Of a stretch of 64,000 bases of DNA, positions 26,494 through 35,360 are shown in pieces. Each line of letters opens with the position of its first letter. Position 1 is the first letter of the stretch. Under the pieces are notes generated by a model. The model saw only the letters and a program-made list of their open reading frames with translations. It did no database searches and had not been told where the DNA came from. The DNA comes from an uncultured Lachnospiraceae bacterium (GTDB lineage Bacteria > Bacillota > Clostridia > Lachnospirales > Lachnospiraceae), in contig CAJUPI010000003.1 in the NCBI GenBank assembly GCA_910588125.1, positions 62,001 through 126,000 on the forward strand. The letters run 5' to 3'. A program made the position numbers and the translations under genes.

Positions 26494-27516
26494 ATGAGCA
26501 CGACAATACTGGTAACGGCAGTCGGATCGTTTTCGGCAGCGGCAGTGGTGGGAAGATATAAAGAAGAAGGCTTCCGGGTGATTGGCTGCGATATTTATCC
26601 GGCGGAGTGGATAGCGGCGTCGGCGGAGGTGGATCGATTCTATCAGGCGCCTTTGGCGGTAGATCATCAGAGGTTTGGGGCTTTCCTGGAGAAGGTCTGC
26701 CGGGAAAATGCAGTGGATTATCTGATTCCGCTGACAGATGTCGAGGTGGACGCGGTGCAGGAATGGCGCGGGCAGGCGGCAGCGCTGGGGGTTGTTCTCT
26801 GTATATCAGATAAAAGAACCATTCAGCTTTGCCGGAATAAATGGGAGCTGGAACGCTTTTTGACTCCAATGGGGATCTGCAAGACGATTCCCGGACGGAT
26901 TTTGCAAGAGGTGATAAAAAAGGAAGCAGATATGGGATATGAGTTGCTGGAATATCCGTTGGTTTTAAAACCGTTTCGGGGGCGGAGCAGCCAGGGGATG
27001 ATGCGGATTAAGCACGCCGGACAGATGCGCTGTGCGGTAGAATGGCATCAGAAAGCCGCCGGAGATTACCTGGTGCAGCCGGAGATCCCGGGTACTGTGG
27101 TTACGGTGGATGTGGTGAGACAACAGGAGAGCGGCCGGATTGTGACTGTCGCACGCAGGGAGCTTCTGCGGACGCCGAATGGAGCAGGGACTTCCGTGCA
27201 AATTTTTGACGATGAGCGCCTGAAAAGGCAGTGTGAGGCGATTGCCACGGCGCTGGATATTCGTGGCTGCGTGAATTTTGAATTTGTAGAAAAGGAAAGC
27301 GGAGAATGGTATTTTCTGGAGTGCAACCCCAGATTCTCCGGGGGCGTGGCATTTTCCTGCATGGCGGGATATGATATGGTGAAGAATCATCTGCGCTGCT
27401 TTACCGGAAAAGAGCTGGAACCGGTAAAAGAAATCCACAGCCAATACCTGGTAAAACGGTATCAGGAATACCGGATGGGAGGATGCCAGACAGATGGAGA
27501 GAGGACAGGGCTATGA
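26494..27516 (+). CDS. ATP-grasp ligase (carbamoyl-phosphate-synthase-like)
   Basis: 340 residues. An N-terminal Rossmann-like segment (ILVTAVGSFSAAAVVG) is followed by an ATP-grasp core: YPLVLKPFRGRSSQGM (about 152-167) and FLECNPRFSGG (near 275) with the metal ligands. Such proteins in polysaccharide or antibiotic clusters attach an amino acid or carbamoyl group to a sugar or other acceptor. The next gene, a sugar aminotransferase, overlaps it by four bases, suggesting that this ligase acylates an amino sugar. Exact substrate unknown. Confidence 0.75.
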   Translation: MSTTILVTAVGSFSAAAVVGRYKEEGFRVIGCDIYPAEWIAASAEVDRFYQAPLAVDHQRFGAFLEKVCRENAVDYLIPLTDVEVDAVQEWRGQAAALGVVLCISDKRTIQLCRNKWELERFLTPMGICKTIPGRILQEVIKKEADMGYELLEYPLVLKPFRGRSSQGMMRIKHAGQMRCAVEWHQKAAGDYLVQPEIPGTVVTVDVVRQQESGRIVTVARRELLRTPNGAGTSVQIFDDERLKRQCEAIATALDIRGCVNFEFVEKESGEWYFLECNPRFSGGVAFSCMAGYDMVKNHLRCFTGKELEPVKEIHSQYLVKRYQEYRMGGCQTDGERTGL

Positions 27517-28622
27517 AGAAAAAATTGGAAGATCCGGTAGCCGTAACGCGTTCCTCTTTGCCGCCGCTGGAAGAATATGTGGAAATGCTAAAGCCGTTGT
27601 GGAAGAGTGCCTGGCTGACAAACATGGGAGATTACCACGAGCAGTTTAAGGCGCAATTAAAGGAATATCTGATGACTCCGGAGCTGGAGCTGTTTGTCAA
27701 TGGACATATGGCGCTGGAGCTGGCTCTGCAGGCATTGGAGCTTAAGGGAGAGGTGATTACAACGCCTTTCAGCTTTGCATCCACCACGCATGCGATTGTG
27801 AGAAATGGATTAAAACCGGTATTTTGCGATATCAATCCGGTGGATTATACTCTGGATGCGGAGCAGTTAGAAAGCCGGATCACCAGACATACCACGGCGA
27901 TTGTGCCGGTCCATGTATATGGGAATTTTTGTGACGTAGAACGAATTGCGGCGATTGCCAAGAGACATAAATTAAAAGTGATCTATGATGCGGCGCATGC
28001 ATTTGGGGAGACGTTAAACGGCAGGGGAGCGGCGGAGTTCGGCGATCTGTCGATGTTCAGCTTTCATGCCACCAAGGTGTTTCACAGCATTGAAGGAGGC
28101 GCCGTGGCATTTCGGGAACCCTGGCTGCGGCAGCGGCTGTATGAGCTTAAAAATTTCGGAATTACCGGATATGAAAGTGTGGAATATGTGGGAGCCAATG
28201 GAAAGATGAATGAGTTTCAGGCGGCTATGGGACTCTGTAACCTGCGGCATGTGGAGAGCGAAATTGCCAGGCGCAAAAAGCTTGCCGGCCGTTATCGGGA
28301 GCGGCTTTCGGGTGTCAAGGGTATCCGTCTGTGTCCGGAGAATCCCCGGGTAAGGATGAATTATGCTTATATGCCGGTGGTGTTTGATGGATATAAAAGG
28401 GATCGGGACTGGATTTTTCAGGAACTGGCGCGGTATAATATTCATGCAAGAAAATATTTTTATCCTTGTATCAATCATTATGCCTGTTATCAGGGGCAAT
28501 ATGACGAGAAAGAAACGCCGGTGGCGGCACGAATTTCCCGACAGGTGCTGACGTTGCCTTTGTATGCGGATTTGGCGCCGGAGATAGTGGATATGATTTG
28601 CGATATTATATTGGAAGGATAA
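27513..28622 (+). CDS. DegT/DnrJ/EryC1/StrS-family aminotransferase
   Basis: 369 residues. PLP enzyme with the Schiff-base lysine in SFHATKVFHSIEGG, plus TTPFSFASTTHAI and VHVYGNFCDVE. The family transaminates nucleotide-linked keto sugars to amino sugars. The start overlaps the ATP-grasp stop (ATGA), and the following glycosyltransferase begins three bases after this stop, so a single operon makes and uses an amino sugar (inference). Confidence 0.9.
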   Translation: MKKKLEDPVAVTRSSLPPLEEYVEMLKPLWKSAWLTNMGDYHEQFKAQLKEYLMTPELELFVNGHMALELALQALELKGEVITTPFSFASTTHAIVRNGLKPVFCDINPVDYTLDAEQLESRITRHTTAIVPVHVYGNFCDVERIAAIAKRHKLKVIYDAAHAFGETLNGRGAAEFGDLSMFSFHATKVFHSIEGGAVAFREPWLRQRLYELKNFGITGYESVEYVGANGKMNEFQAAMGLCNLRHVESEIARRKKLAGRYRERLSGVKGIRLCPENPRVRMNYAYMPVVFDGYKRDRDWIFQELARYNIHARKYFYPCINHYACYQGQYDEKETPVAARISRQVLTLPLYADLAPEIVDMICDIILEG

Positions 28623-28625
28623 GGA

Positions 28626-29324
28626 ATGGAGTATTTGGACAAGGTATTGGTGGTAATACCGGCTTACAATGAGGAAGCAAATATCGAATTGGTAGTAGAG
28701 GAACTGGTACAAAATTATCCGGAGCTGGATTATGTGGTAGTCAATGACGGATCTACTGATAAAACGGCGGAAATCTGCAAAAGCCATGGTTATCAGATGT
28801 TGGATCTTCCGGTGAATTTGGGCCTGGCCGGGTGCTTTCAGGCCGGGATGAAATATGCCTGGTATAAGGGATATGCCTGTGCGGTTCAGTTTGACGGGGA
28901 CGGACAGCATCGTCCGGAGTATATATTTTCCATGAAGCAGAAGCTGGCAGAGGGCTATGATTTGGTAATCGGCAGCCGTTTTGTGGACCGGCCGAAGGAT
29001 TTTTCCATACGGATGATAGGAAGCCGGCTTTTATCCGCCGCCATATGGCTGACGACTGGGGTACGGGTGGCGGATCCTACTTCCGGGATGCGGATGTTTA
29101 ACCGGAGGATGATTCGCGAGTTTGCACTCAACCTGAACTATGGGCCAGAACCGGATACGGTGTCATTTTTGTTAAAGCAAGGGGCAAAGATGGCGGAGAT
29201 TCCGGTGACCATTGGTCGGCGTTTAGGAGGAGAAAGCTATTTGAAGCCGGCAATAGCCGCCAAATATATGCTGCGGATGTTGTTGTCTATTTTGTTGATT
29301 CAGAATTTTAGAAAAAGCATATAA
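28626..29324 (+). CDS. GT2 glycosyltransferase, dolichol-phosphate-mannose-synthase-like
   Basis: 232 residues. VLVVIPAYNEEANIELVVEEL, NDGSTDKT and FDGDGQHRPEYI are classic for polyprenyl-phosphate sugar transferases. There are no C-terminal membrane helices, so it is a soluble, membrane-associated form. Such enzymes often work with DUF2304 proteins, one of which is encoded at 31643. It follows the aminotransferase gene by three bases. Confidence 0.88.
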   Translation: MEYLDKVLVVIPAYNEEANIELVVEELVQNYPELDYVVVNDGSTDKTAEICKSHGYQMLDLPVNLGLAGCFQAGMKYAWYKGYACAVQFDGDGQHRPEYIFSMKQKLAEGYDLVIGSRFVDRPKDFSIRMIGSRLLSAAIWLTTGVRVADPTSGMRMFNRRMIREFALNLNYGPEPDTVSFLLKQGAKMAEIPVTIGRRLGGESYLKPAIAAKYMLRMLLSILLIQNFRKSI

Positions 29325-29385
29325 CTGGAAGCTGCTTTCCTACAAAGAGATAATCAGGGCAGACCTTTTAAACCAGGGGAACAAT

Positions 29386-30678
29386 ATGAAAATGATTGAC
29401 AGGTGGACCTCCTTTCTTATGAGAACAGGTCCCGACAGGGAAAAACAGAATATCATCTGGAATATGGCAGGAAGCTTTTGCTACGCTTTTGCCAGTATGA
29501 TCCTTTCCTTTGTGGTTATGCGGATTGTGGGCAAGGAGCAGGGGGGCGTGTTTGCTTTTGGTTTCAGCACTTTTGGACAGCAGATGTTTATCCTGGCTTA
29601 TTTTGGTATTCGTCCTTTTCAGGTTACCGATGGGGCGGGGGAGTTCCGGTTCGGAGATTACCTGTATCATCGATGCCTGACTTGCGGGATAGCGCTTCTG
29701 GCAGGAGCGGGGTATCTGCTCGTCTGTGGATACTCGCCTCAGAAAGCAGGGACGCTTTTTCTGCTGGTGTGTTATAAAGTGATCGATGGTTTTGCCGATG
29801 TTTTTGAGTCAGAGTTTCAGCGAGCCGGCCATCTGCACCTGACCGGGAAATCCAATACGTTCCGGACCTTTTTGTCAGTGGGGGTATTTCTGGCTGTTTT
29901 GATGGCAGGCTGTCCGCTGCTGTGGGCTTGCGGGGCGGCAGTGATGGCGCAGATAGCAGGGGTATTTTTGTTTGATATACTGGTTCTTGGCAGGCTGGAA
30001 GCTGTGAACCAGGCAGGAAGCAGGAAACGCCTGATGCCTTTGACCGGGGCGGTGTGGCTTTTGTTTGTATCGGTATTTCTGGATTTTTATATATTCTCGG
30101 CCGCCAAATATGCCATCGACGCTTATATGGATGATGTGGCTTCCGGATATTTTAATGTGATTTTTATGCCGACATCGGTGATTAATCTGGCTGCCGGATT
30201 TGTAATTCGTCCGGTGCTTACGCATTTGACGGACGACTGGAATGAAAAAAGATATCCGGGGTTTGTGGATATGCTGAAAAAGATTTCTCTGCTGATTGGG
30301 GGGCTCAGCTGTCTGGCAGTGGCGCTTACCTGGTTGTTGGGAAAACCGGTGCTGGGGATTATGGAAAGGATTCTGGGTGCTTCTTATACCGGAAGCCTGG
30401 TTCCCTATCAAGGGGCGTTTTTACTGGTGGTATTGGGCGGCGGTTTTTATGCAATATTGAATTTGTATTATTATGTGTTGGTGATTTTGCGGCAGCAACA
30501 GGTGATTTTTTGGATATATGTGGTACTGACAGCGCTTGCCGCTGTGCTGGCGCCGGCGTTGGTAAAGCAGGCGGGAATTATGGGGGCGGCATTGGCTTAT
30601 CTGGTATTGATGATTATTATGGCAATCGGTTTTGCAGGCGGGGCATGGAATGCATACCGGCTGGGAAAGCAGAAATAG
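29386..30678 (+). CDS. Second polysaccharide flippase-like membrane protein
   Basis: 430 residues, about 12 hydrophobic segments, with the MOP-superfamily opening (NIIWNMAGSFCYAFASMILSFVVMRIVG). Likely a lipid-linked sugar flippase. It differs clearly in sequence from the flippase at 24980, so two export steps may exist. Start at 29386; the ribosome site is weak (CAGGGGAAC upstream). Confidence 0.8.
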   Translation: MKMIDRWTSFLMRTGPDREKQNIIWNMAGSFCYAFASMILSFVVMRIVGKEQGGVFAFGFSTFGQQMFILAYFGIRPFQVTDGAGEFRFGDYLYHRCLTCGIALLAGAGYLLVCGYSPQKAGTLFLLVCYKVIDGFADVFESEFQRAGHLHLTGKSNTFRTFLSVGVFLAVLMAGCPLLWACGAAVMAQIAGVFLFDILVLGRLEAVNQAGSRKRLMPLTGAVWLLFVSVFLDFYIFSAAKYAIDAYMDDVASGYFNVIFMPTSVINLAAGFVIRPVLTHLTDDWNEKRYPGFVDMLKKISLLIGGLSCLAVALTWLLGKPVLGIMERILGASYTGSLVPYQGAFLLVVLGGGFYAILNLYYYVLVILRQQQVIFWIYVVLTALAAVLAPALVKQAGIMGAALAYLVLMIIMAIGFAGGAWNAYRLGKQK

Positions 30679-30689
30679 GAGAGGCGAGT

Positions 30690-31646
30690 ATGGATAAGAT
30701 GAATCAGGGACAAAAGACAGAAGTGGATGTGATTATTCCCACCTATAAACCAGGAGAGCGGTTTCTCTGTCTTCTGCGGAGATTAAAACAACAGACGTTT
30801 CCAGTAAATCGGATTATTGTGATCAATACAGAAGAGAAATACTGGGATTCTTCCAGATATCAGGAGATCGACAATCTTGAGGTTTATCATGTGACAAAAG
30901 AAGAATTTGATCATGGAGGTACCCGCAATTTAGGAGCAGGCTTATCGCGGGCGCCGGTAATGCTTTTTATGACGGATGATGCGGTCCCCAGGGGCAGAAG
31001 GCTGGTGGAGCGGTTGCTGGAAGCGCTTTCGTGGAAAGGGCCACAGGGAGAACAGATGGCGGCCGCTTATGCCAGGCAGCTGCCATGTGAGGATTGCCGG
31101 CCGGTGGAGCGTTATACCAGAAGCTTTAATTATCCGGAGATGAGCAGCATCAAGACATTGGCTGATTTGCCAGAGAAAGGGATCAAAACTTATTTTGCTT
31201 CCAATGTATGCTGTGCTTACCGAAGGGATATTTTTGAAGAGCAGGGAGGCTTTGTGGGCAGGACGATTTTTAATGAGGATATGCTTTATGCGGCGGGAGC
31301 GATTCGGGCCGGATATGGGATTGCCTATGTGGCGGATGCCAGAGTAATCCATTCTCATAATTTAACAGTAAGGCAGCAGTTTCGGCGAAATTTTGATTTG
31401 GCAGTGTCTCAGGCAGATCATCCGGAGGTGTTTGACGGCCTGGCTTCCGAGGGGGAAGGGATCCGTCTGGTAAAGGAGACGGCAAAGGCGCTGATCCGTC
31501 AGGGAAAGGCAGATGAGTTGCCATTTCTGGTATTGGGCAGCGCCTGTAAATATGCCGGATACCGGCTGGGAAAAGCCTATCAGGTATTGCCGGCGCCGCT
31601 CATCCGTTGGTGCAGTATGAGTCCTCAATATTGGAGGAGCTTATGA
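30690..31646 (+). CDS. GT2 family glycosyltransferase (rhamnosyltransferase-like)
   Basis: 318 residues. VDVIIPTYKPGERF, FDHGGTRNLGA and LFMTDDAVP are signatures of rhamnosyltransferase-type GT2 enzymes (the HGGTRN segment is typical). The ATG at 30690 follows AGGAGAGG. Its stop overlaps the start of the DUF2304 gene. rfbC further down supports a rhamnose-containing product. Confidence 0.88.
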   Translation: MDKMNQGQKTEVDVIIPTYKPGERFLCLLRRLKQQTFPVNRIIVINTEEKYWDSSRYQEIDNLEVYHVTKEEFDHGGTRNLGAGLSRAPVMLFMTDDAVPRGRRLVERLLEALSWKGPQGEQMAAAYARQLPCEDCRPVERYTRSFNYPEMSSIKTLADLPEKGIKTYFASNVCCAYRRDIFEEQGGFVGRTIFNEDMLYAAGAIRAGYGIAYVADARVIHSHNLTVRQQFRRNFDLAVSQADHPEVFDGLASEGEGIRLVKETAKALIRQGKADELPFLVLGSACKYAGYRLGKAYQVLPAPLIRWCSMSPQYWRSL

Positions 31647-32023
31647 TGACGATAACCTTGCGCATCGTGCTGATACTGTCTTCTGTCACTACGTTTTTGT
31701 TGATGATGCGCAAGATCCGGCAGTCTAAGGTACAGATTGAGAGCGCGATTTTCTGGATTATGCTGGCACTGGTTCTGGTGGTGTTCAGTGTGTTTCCGCC
31801 AGTGGCGGATTTCCTTGCGCATTGCCTGGGCATCTATTCCACAGCAAATTTTCTGTTCCTGTTTGCGATTTTTTTACTGATAGTGAAAGTATTTCAGATG
31901 ACTATCCATATTTCGCAGCTGGAGACGCGGCTCAAAGAGCTGGTACAGCGCATGGCTCTGGAGGAAAAGCTCAGGGAAGAGGAGCAAAGGAATGAGTACA
32001 TCCATGAAGAAGAAAACGTTTAG
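31643..32023 (+). CDS. DUF2304 small membrane protein
   Basis: 126 residues with three hydrophobic segments and a charged C-terminal coiled coil (ISQLETRLKELVQRMALEEKLREEEQ, read across residues about 93-118). The family is commonly encoded beside polyprenyl-phosphate glycosyltransferases; molecular function is not established. Start at 31643 after GGAGGAG, overlapping the previous stop by four bases; its own end overlaps the next start by 32 bases. Confidence 0.8.
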   Translation: MMTITLRIVLILSSVTTFLLMMRKIRQSKVQIESAIFWIMLALVLVVFSVFPPVADFLAHCLGIYSTANFLFLFAIFLLIVKVFQMTIHISQLETRLKELVQRMALEEKLREEEQRNEYIHEEENV

Positions 32024-33653
32024 TTGGCTGATGGGAACGATCTTTTTGGCAGCTTTGGGCTGGTGGCATCTGAATGATGTCCGTTTAGGGGTATTGGAGT
32101 GCGGGGACACCTGGCTGGTTCGTGATTATCTGCTGTTGCTGGCCGCCGCCCTGGCAGGGACGGCCCTTTGCGGCTGGCTTTTGTTGGGCGAGCAAAAAAA
32201 ACGGCCGGTAAAACTGGAAGAAATCTATTTCCTGGCAGGGACTTTTCTGGGAGTGCTATATTTGTTGGTGCTTCCTCCGCTTTCAGCGCCGGATGAAGTC
32301 AGCCATTATATCAGTGCCTATCAATTGTCCAGCCATATGCTGGGACAACCGTCAAACAGTGAGGACGGGCATGTATTGGTGCGCGCTAAGGATTGGTTTT
32401 TAGAGGATGTCTATGGAGAATACGTCTATGATGCTACAGAGGATTATCTGGTCAGACAGGAGCTACGGGACGGTTCGGATGAGGGAACTGTGATAGGAGA
32501 GCCGTTGGTAGAAGAGACTTACCGCCTGATTCATGATACCTTGCAAAATGGCCAGGTAAACGGGAATATGGAAGGGCTGGCCGTCTCTCCTTACCCGCCG
32601 GTGGTGACGACGCCGGCAGCTTTTTTTCCTCAGGCAGTGGGCATCTCTTTGGCCAGGCTGTTAAAGCTTGACAGCCTGTGGCTGGTCTATCTGGGGAGAA
32701 TCGCCAATCTGCTGTTTTTTGTACTGATGGTTGGCCTGGCCATGAAGCGCCTGCCTTTTGGCAAGGAAGTTTTATTCGGGGTGGCGCTTTTACCGATGAC
32801 TTTGCATTTATCGGCTTCTCTTTCCTATGATGTCTGGATAATGGCCTGGATATTTTATTTTACTGCCTGTTGCCTGCAACTGGCATTTGTTGCCGACCGG
32901 GTGAGAGATATCGATGTGGCTGTATTGGCGGCAGCAATGGCCCTGGCAGGGCCCTGTAAAATGATATATGCTATTTTCATGGGGCTGTGCCTTTTGATCC
33001 CTGTACGAAAATTCGGCAGCTGGAAAAAATGGTTGTTGTCGGGTATCTGCGTGCTGGGTGCCTGGATATTAGTCATGGTCCTGGTAAACGGGCAGACCGT
33101 CTCGATGTATATGGCGCCGGAAACCGAGAATATCATCAGCTGGGCAGAAGAGCCGGGCTACAGCCCGGGCACTTTTCGGCATCAGACATTGAAGTGCCTG
33201 CAATTAATATTCAATACGATTGTGTGGCAGGGAGAGCATTATCATCTGACGATGATTGGCGCATATCTTGGCAATCTGGATCCGGTCCTGGATGTGCCAT
33301 ATGTTTTGGTCATGCTGTTTACGGGATGCCTGATATCACTGTCACTGCGAAAGCCGGGAGAGCAGCTGATAATGACTAAAAGAAGCCGTCTCTGGATTTG
33401 GGTTCTCTGCCTGGGGTGCGCGGGGGCTGCCATGCTCTCGATGATGCTGGCCTGGACCCCGCTCAGTGCAAAAGTCATTCAGGGAGTCCAGGGCAGATAT
33501 TTCCTGCCGTTTTTACCAGTGCTTCTTATGTCGCTGAAAAATGATACTCTTGTACTGACGCACGAGAGAAACCGGAAAACATTATATATCATGTGCTGTA
33601 CCAACGCTTATGTATTGCTGCGTCTTTACGGGATCGTGAGCATGCGTCTGTAA
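31992..33653 (+). CDS. DUF2142 multi-spanning membrane protein
   Basis: 553 residues with about 11-12 hydrophobic segments and a large extracytoplasmic loop (about residues 95-210), containing LVLPPLSAPDEVSHY, which marks the DUF2142 family. These resemble membrane GT-C glycosyltransferases (Asp-Glu in the first loop) that use polyprenyl-phosphate sugars; that role is inferred. The combination GT2-DUF2304-DUF2142 suggests sugar decoration of a surface glycan outside the membrane. Start after GGAGCAAAGGA. Confidence 0.78.
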   Translation: MSTSMKKKTFSWLMGTIFLAALGWWHLNDVRLGVLECGDTWLVRDYLLLLAAALAGTALCGWLLLGEQKKRPVKLEEIYFLAGTFLGVLYLLVLPPLSAPDEVSHYISAYQLSSHMLGQPSNSEDGHVLVRAKDWFLEDVYGEYVYDATEDYLVRQELRDGSDEGTVIGEPLVEETYRLIHDTLQNGQVNGNMEGLAVSPYPPVVTTPAAFFPQAVGISLARLLKLDSLWLVYLGRIANLLFFVLMVGLAMKRLPFGKEVLFGVALLPMTLHLSASLSYDVWIMAWIFYFTACCLQLAFVADRVRDIDVAVLAAAMALAGPCKMIYAIFMGLCLLIPVRKFGSWKKWLLSGICVLGAWILVMVLVNGQTVSMYMAPETENIISWAEEPGYSPGTFRHQTLKCLQLIFNTIVWQGEHYHLTMIGAYLGNLDPVLDVPYVLVMLFTGCLISLSLRKPGEQLIMTKRSRLWIWVLCLGCAGAAMLSMMLAWTPLSAKVIQGVQGRYFLPFLPVLLMSLKNDTLVLTHERNRKTLYIMCCTNAYVLLRLYGIVSMRL

Positions 33654-33676
33654 ATGTGGCGCGCGAGATTATTTTT

Positions 33677-33705
33677 TTGACAAAATATGGCCGCCGTAGT
33701 ATATT
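33677..33705 (+). promoter_or_regulatory. Sigma-A-type promoter for rfbC and the ABC permease
   Basis: TTGACA (33677-33682), exact 17-bp spacer, TATATT (33700-33705), about 55 bp before the rfbC start. One of the best promoter matches in the window. Confidence 0.75.
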
Positions 33706-33760
33706 ATAGGAGCAGTTCGGGTTTCTGAAATGACTTCGGACAGAAAGAAGGATGAAAAGA

Positions 33761-34315
33761 ATGGGAAAGATTAAAGTGACAAGCTGTGAGATCGAAGGAT
33801 TATATGTGATTGAACCGACGGTATTTCGGGATGAACGCGGGTATTTTGTAGAGACATATAATCAGAATGATTTTAAAGAAGCCGGCCTGGATATGAACTT
33901 TGTCCAGGACAATCAATCGATGTCTGTTCGCGGGGTCTTGCGGGGGCTGCATTATCAGAAACAGTTTCCGCAGGGCAAGCTGGTGAGAGTCTTGCGGGGC
34001 GAGGTATTTGATGTGGCCGTGGATCTGCGCACCAGCTCGAAGACTTATGGGAAATGGTTCGGAGTGGTATTGTCCGACGAGAATAAGAAGATGTTTTATA
34101 TTCCGGAAGGTTTTGCTCATGGCTTTCTGGTGCTCTCGGACGAGGCGGAATTTGCTTATAAATGCACGGATTTTTATCATCCGGGGGATGAGGGCGGCAT
34201 GGCCTGGGATGATCCGGAGATTGGAATCGACTGGCCGTTGCAGGATGGCGTAGAACTGATTATTTCTGAAAAGGATCAGAAATGGGGCGGACTGGCGGAT
34301 ACTTTTCGGTTTTAA
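33761..34315 (+). CDS. rfbC: dTDP-4-dehydrorhamnose 3,5-epimerase
   Basis: 184 residues. FRDERGYFVETYNQNDF, QDNQSMSVRGVLRGLHYQ (with the catalytic His) and YIPEGFAHGFLVLSDEAEF are diagnostic. It produces dTDP-4-keto-L-rhamnose, third step toward dTDP-L-rhamnose. The partner genes rfbA, rfbB and rfbD are not in the window. Start at 33761 is eight bases after AAGGA; the ATG at 33752 abuts the ribosome site. Confidence 0.95.
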   Translation: MGKIKVTSCEIEGLYVIEPTVFRDERGYFVETYNQNDFKEAGLDMNFVQDNQSMSVRGVLRGLHYQKQFPQGKLVRVLRGEVFDVAVDLRTSSKTYGKWFGVVLSDENKKMFYIPEGFAHGFLVLSDEAEFAYKCTDFYHPGDEGGMAWDDPEIGIDWPLQDGVELIISEKDQKWGGLADTFRF

Positions 34316-34337
34316 GGGAAATGAGGGATAGGGGACA

Positions 34338-35150
34338 ATGGCATACGTAGTTTCTTTGCTAAAGGAGATTGTCAAGAAACGAAAGCTGATCTGGGATCTT
34401 TCGAAGGCAGATTTTCGAAAACGGTTTGTAGGCTCTTATTTTGGCATTGTGTGGATGTTTATTCAACCGATGGTGACAGTTCTGATTTATTTTTTAATTT
34501 TCCAGATTGGCTTTAAAAGCGAGCCGCCGGTGCCGGGGGCGCCTTATGTGATTTGGCTGGTGCCGGGGATTGTCCCATGGTTTTTCTTCAGTGAGACGTT
34601 GAACAGTGTAACGAACTGCTTGCAGGAGTATCATTATCTGGTGAAGAAAGTAGTGTTTCAGGTGGAGATCCTGCCGGTTATCAAGTTGTTTTCCTGCTTG
34701 ATGGTACATGCGTTTTTTATTTTAATTATGTTGTTTATGTTTATTCTCTACCAATGGACGCCGTTTTTGACCTGGGCACAGATTCTGTATTATTCTTTTG
34801 CCGCGTCTATGCTGGCATTAGGGATGGGGTATTTTACCTCAGCCGTGAATGTGTTTTTTAAGGACATGGCCCAGATTGTCAGTATCTGCCTGCAGTTTGG
34901 CATGTGGCTGACGCCAATTATGTATCATGAGAGTATGTTTGCAGATAAGGCGCCGTGGGTGGTTGCGATTTTAAAATTAAATCCGTTTTATTATGTGTCG
35001 GCAGGATATCGCGATAGTATGCTGACCGGAGAATGGTTTTGGCAGCGTCCCCGGCTGACGCTTTACTTTTGGGCAGTGACTTTGGTGATGATGTTAGCAG
35101 GACTTAAGGTGTTTAAACGGCTGCGGCCTCATTTTTCCGATGTACTGTAG
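34338..35150 (+). CDS. ABC-2-type polysaccharide export permease (Wzm/TagG-like)
   Basis: 270 residues with six hydrophobic segments and the amphipathic N-terminus (DLSKADFRKRFVGSYFGIVW) typical of Wzm/TagG/RfbA permeases that export O-antigen or teichoic chains. The ATP-binding partner normally lies immediately downstream, but here the next gene is larB behind its own promoter, and no ABC ATPase gene exists in the window. It may use an ATPase encoded elsewhere. Confidence 0.88.
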   Translation: MAYVVSLLKEIVKKRKLIWDLSKADFRKRFVGSYFGIVWMFIQPMVTVLIYFLIFQIGFKSEPPVPGAPYVIWLVPGIVPWFFFSETLNSVTNCLQEYHYLVKKVVFQVEILPVIKLFSCLMVHAFFILIMLFMFILYQWTPFLTWAQILYYSFAASMLALGMGYFTSAVNVFFKDMAQIVSICLQFGMWLTPIMYHESMFADKAPWVVAILKLNPFYYVSAGYRDSMLTGEWFWQRPRLTLYFWAVTLVMMLAGLKVFKRLRPHFSDVL

Positions 35151-35162
35151 AAGAGAAAACGC

Positions 35163-35191
35163 TTGACGGGAGGGTATTTATTCTTTATACT
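35163..35191 (+). promoter_or_regulatory. Promoter for larB-larC
   Basis: TTGACG (35163-35168), exact 17-bp spacer, TATACT (35186-35191). It creates a leader of about 160 nt before the larB start. Confidence 0.7.
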
Positions 35192-35213
35192 ACTTTTATT
35201 GGCTGATATAAGT

Positions 35214-35326
35214 CGCCAGAGGATACAGAAGGATCCGAATTTAAGAAAAAGCAAAGCTCAGATTATTAAGATGCCAGGAAGGCTTCGGATATTCCCAAGG
35301 GATATTCATGGTCTCCTGGCGTTTTT
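35214..35326 (+). promoter_or_regulatory. Possible attenuator leader of larBC
   Basis: GCCAGGA (35273-35279) pairs with TCCTGGC (35314-35320), followed by GTTTTT, an intrinsic terminator shape lying after the promoter and before the gene. Alternatives compete: CGCCAG (35214-35219) can pair with CTGGCG (35316-35321), and ATCCGAA (35233-35239) with TTCGGAT (35284-35290) in the terminator loop. It does not match a riboswitch class I recognise; the ligand is unknown. Confidence 0.45.
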
Positions 35327-35360
35327 ACGTTGGGGAAAAATGTTTAAAGGAGAAAGAGGA

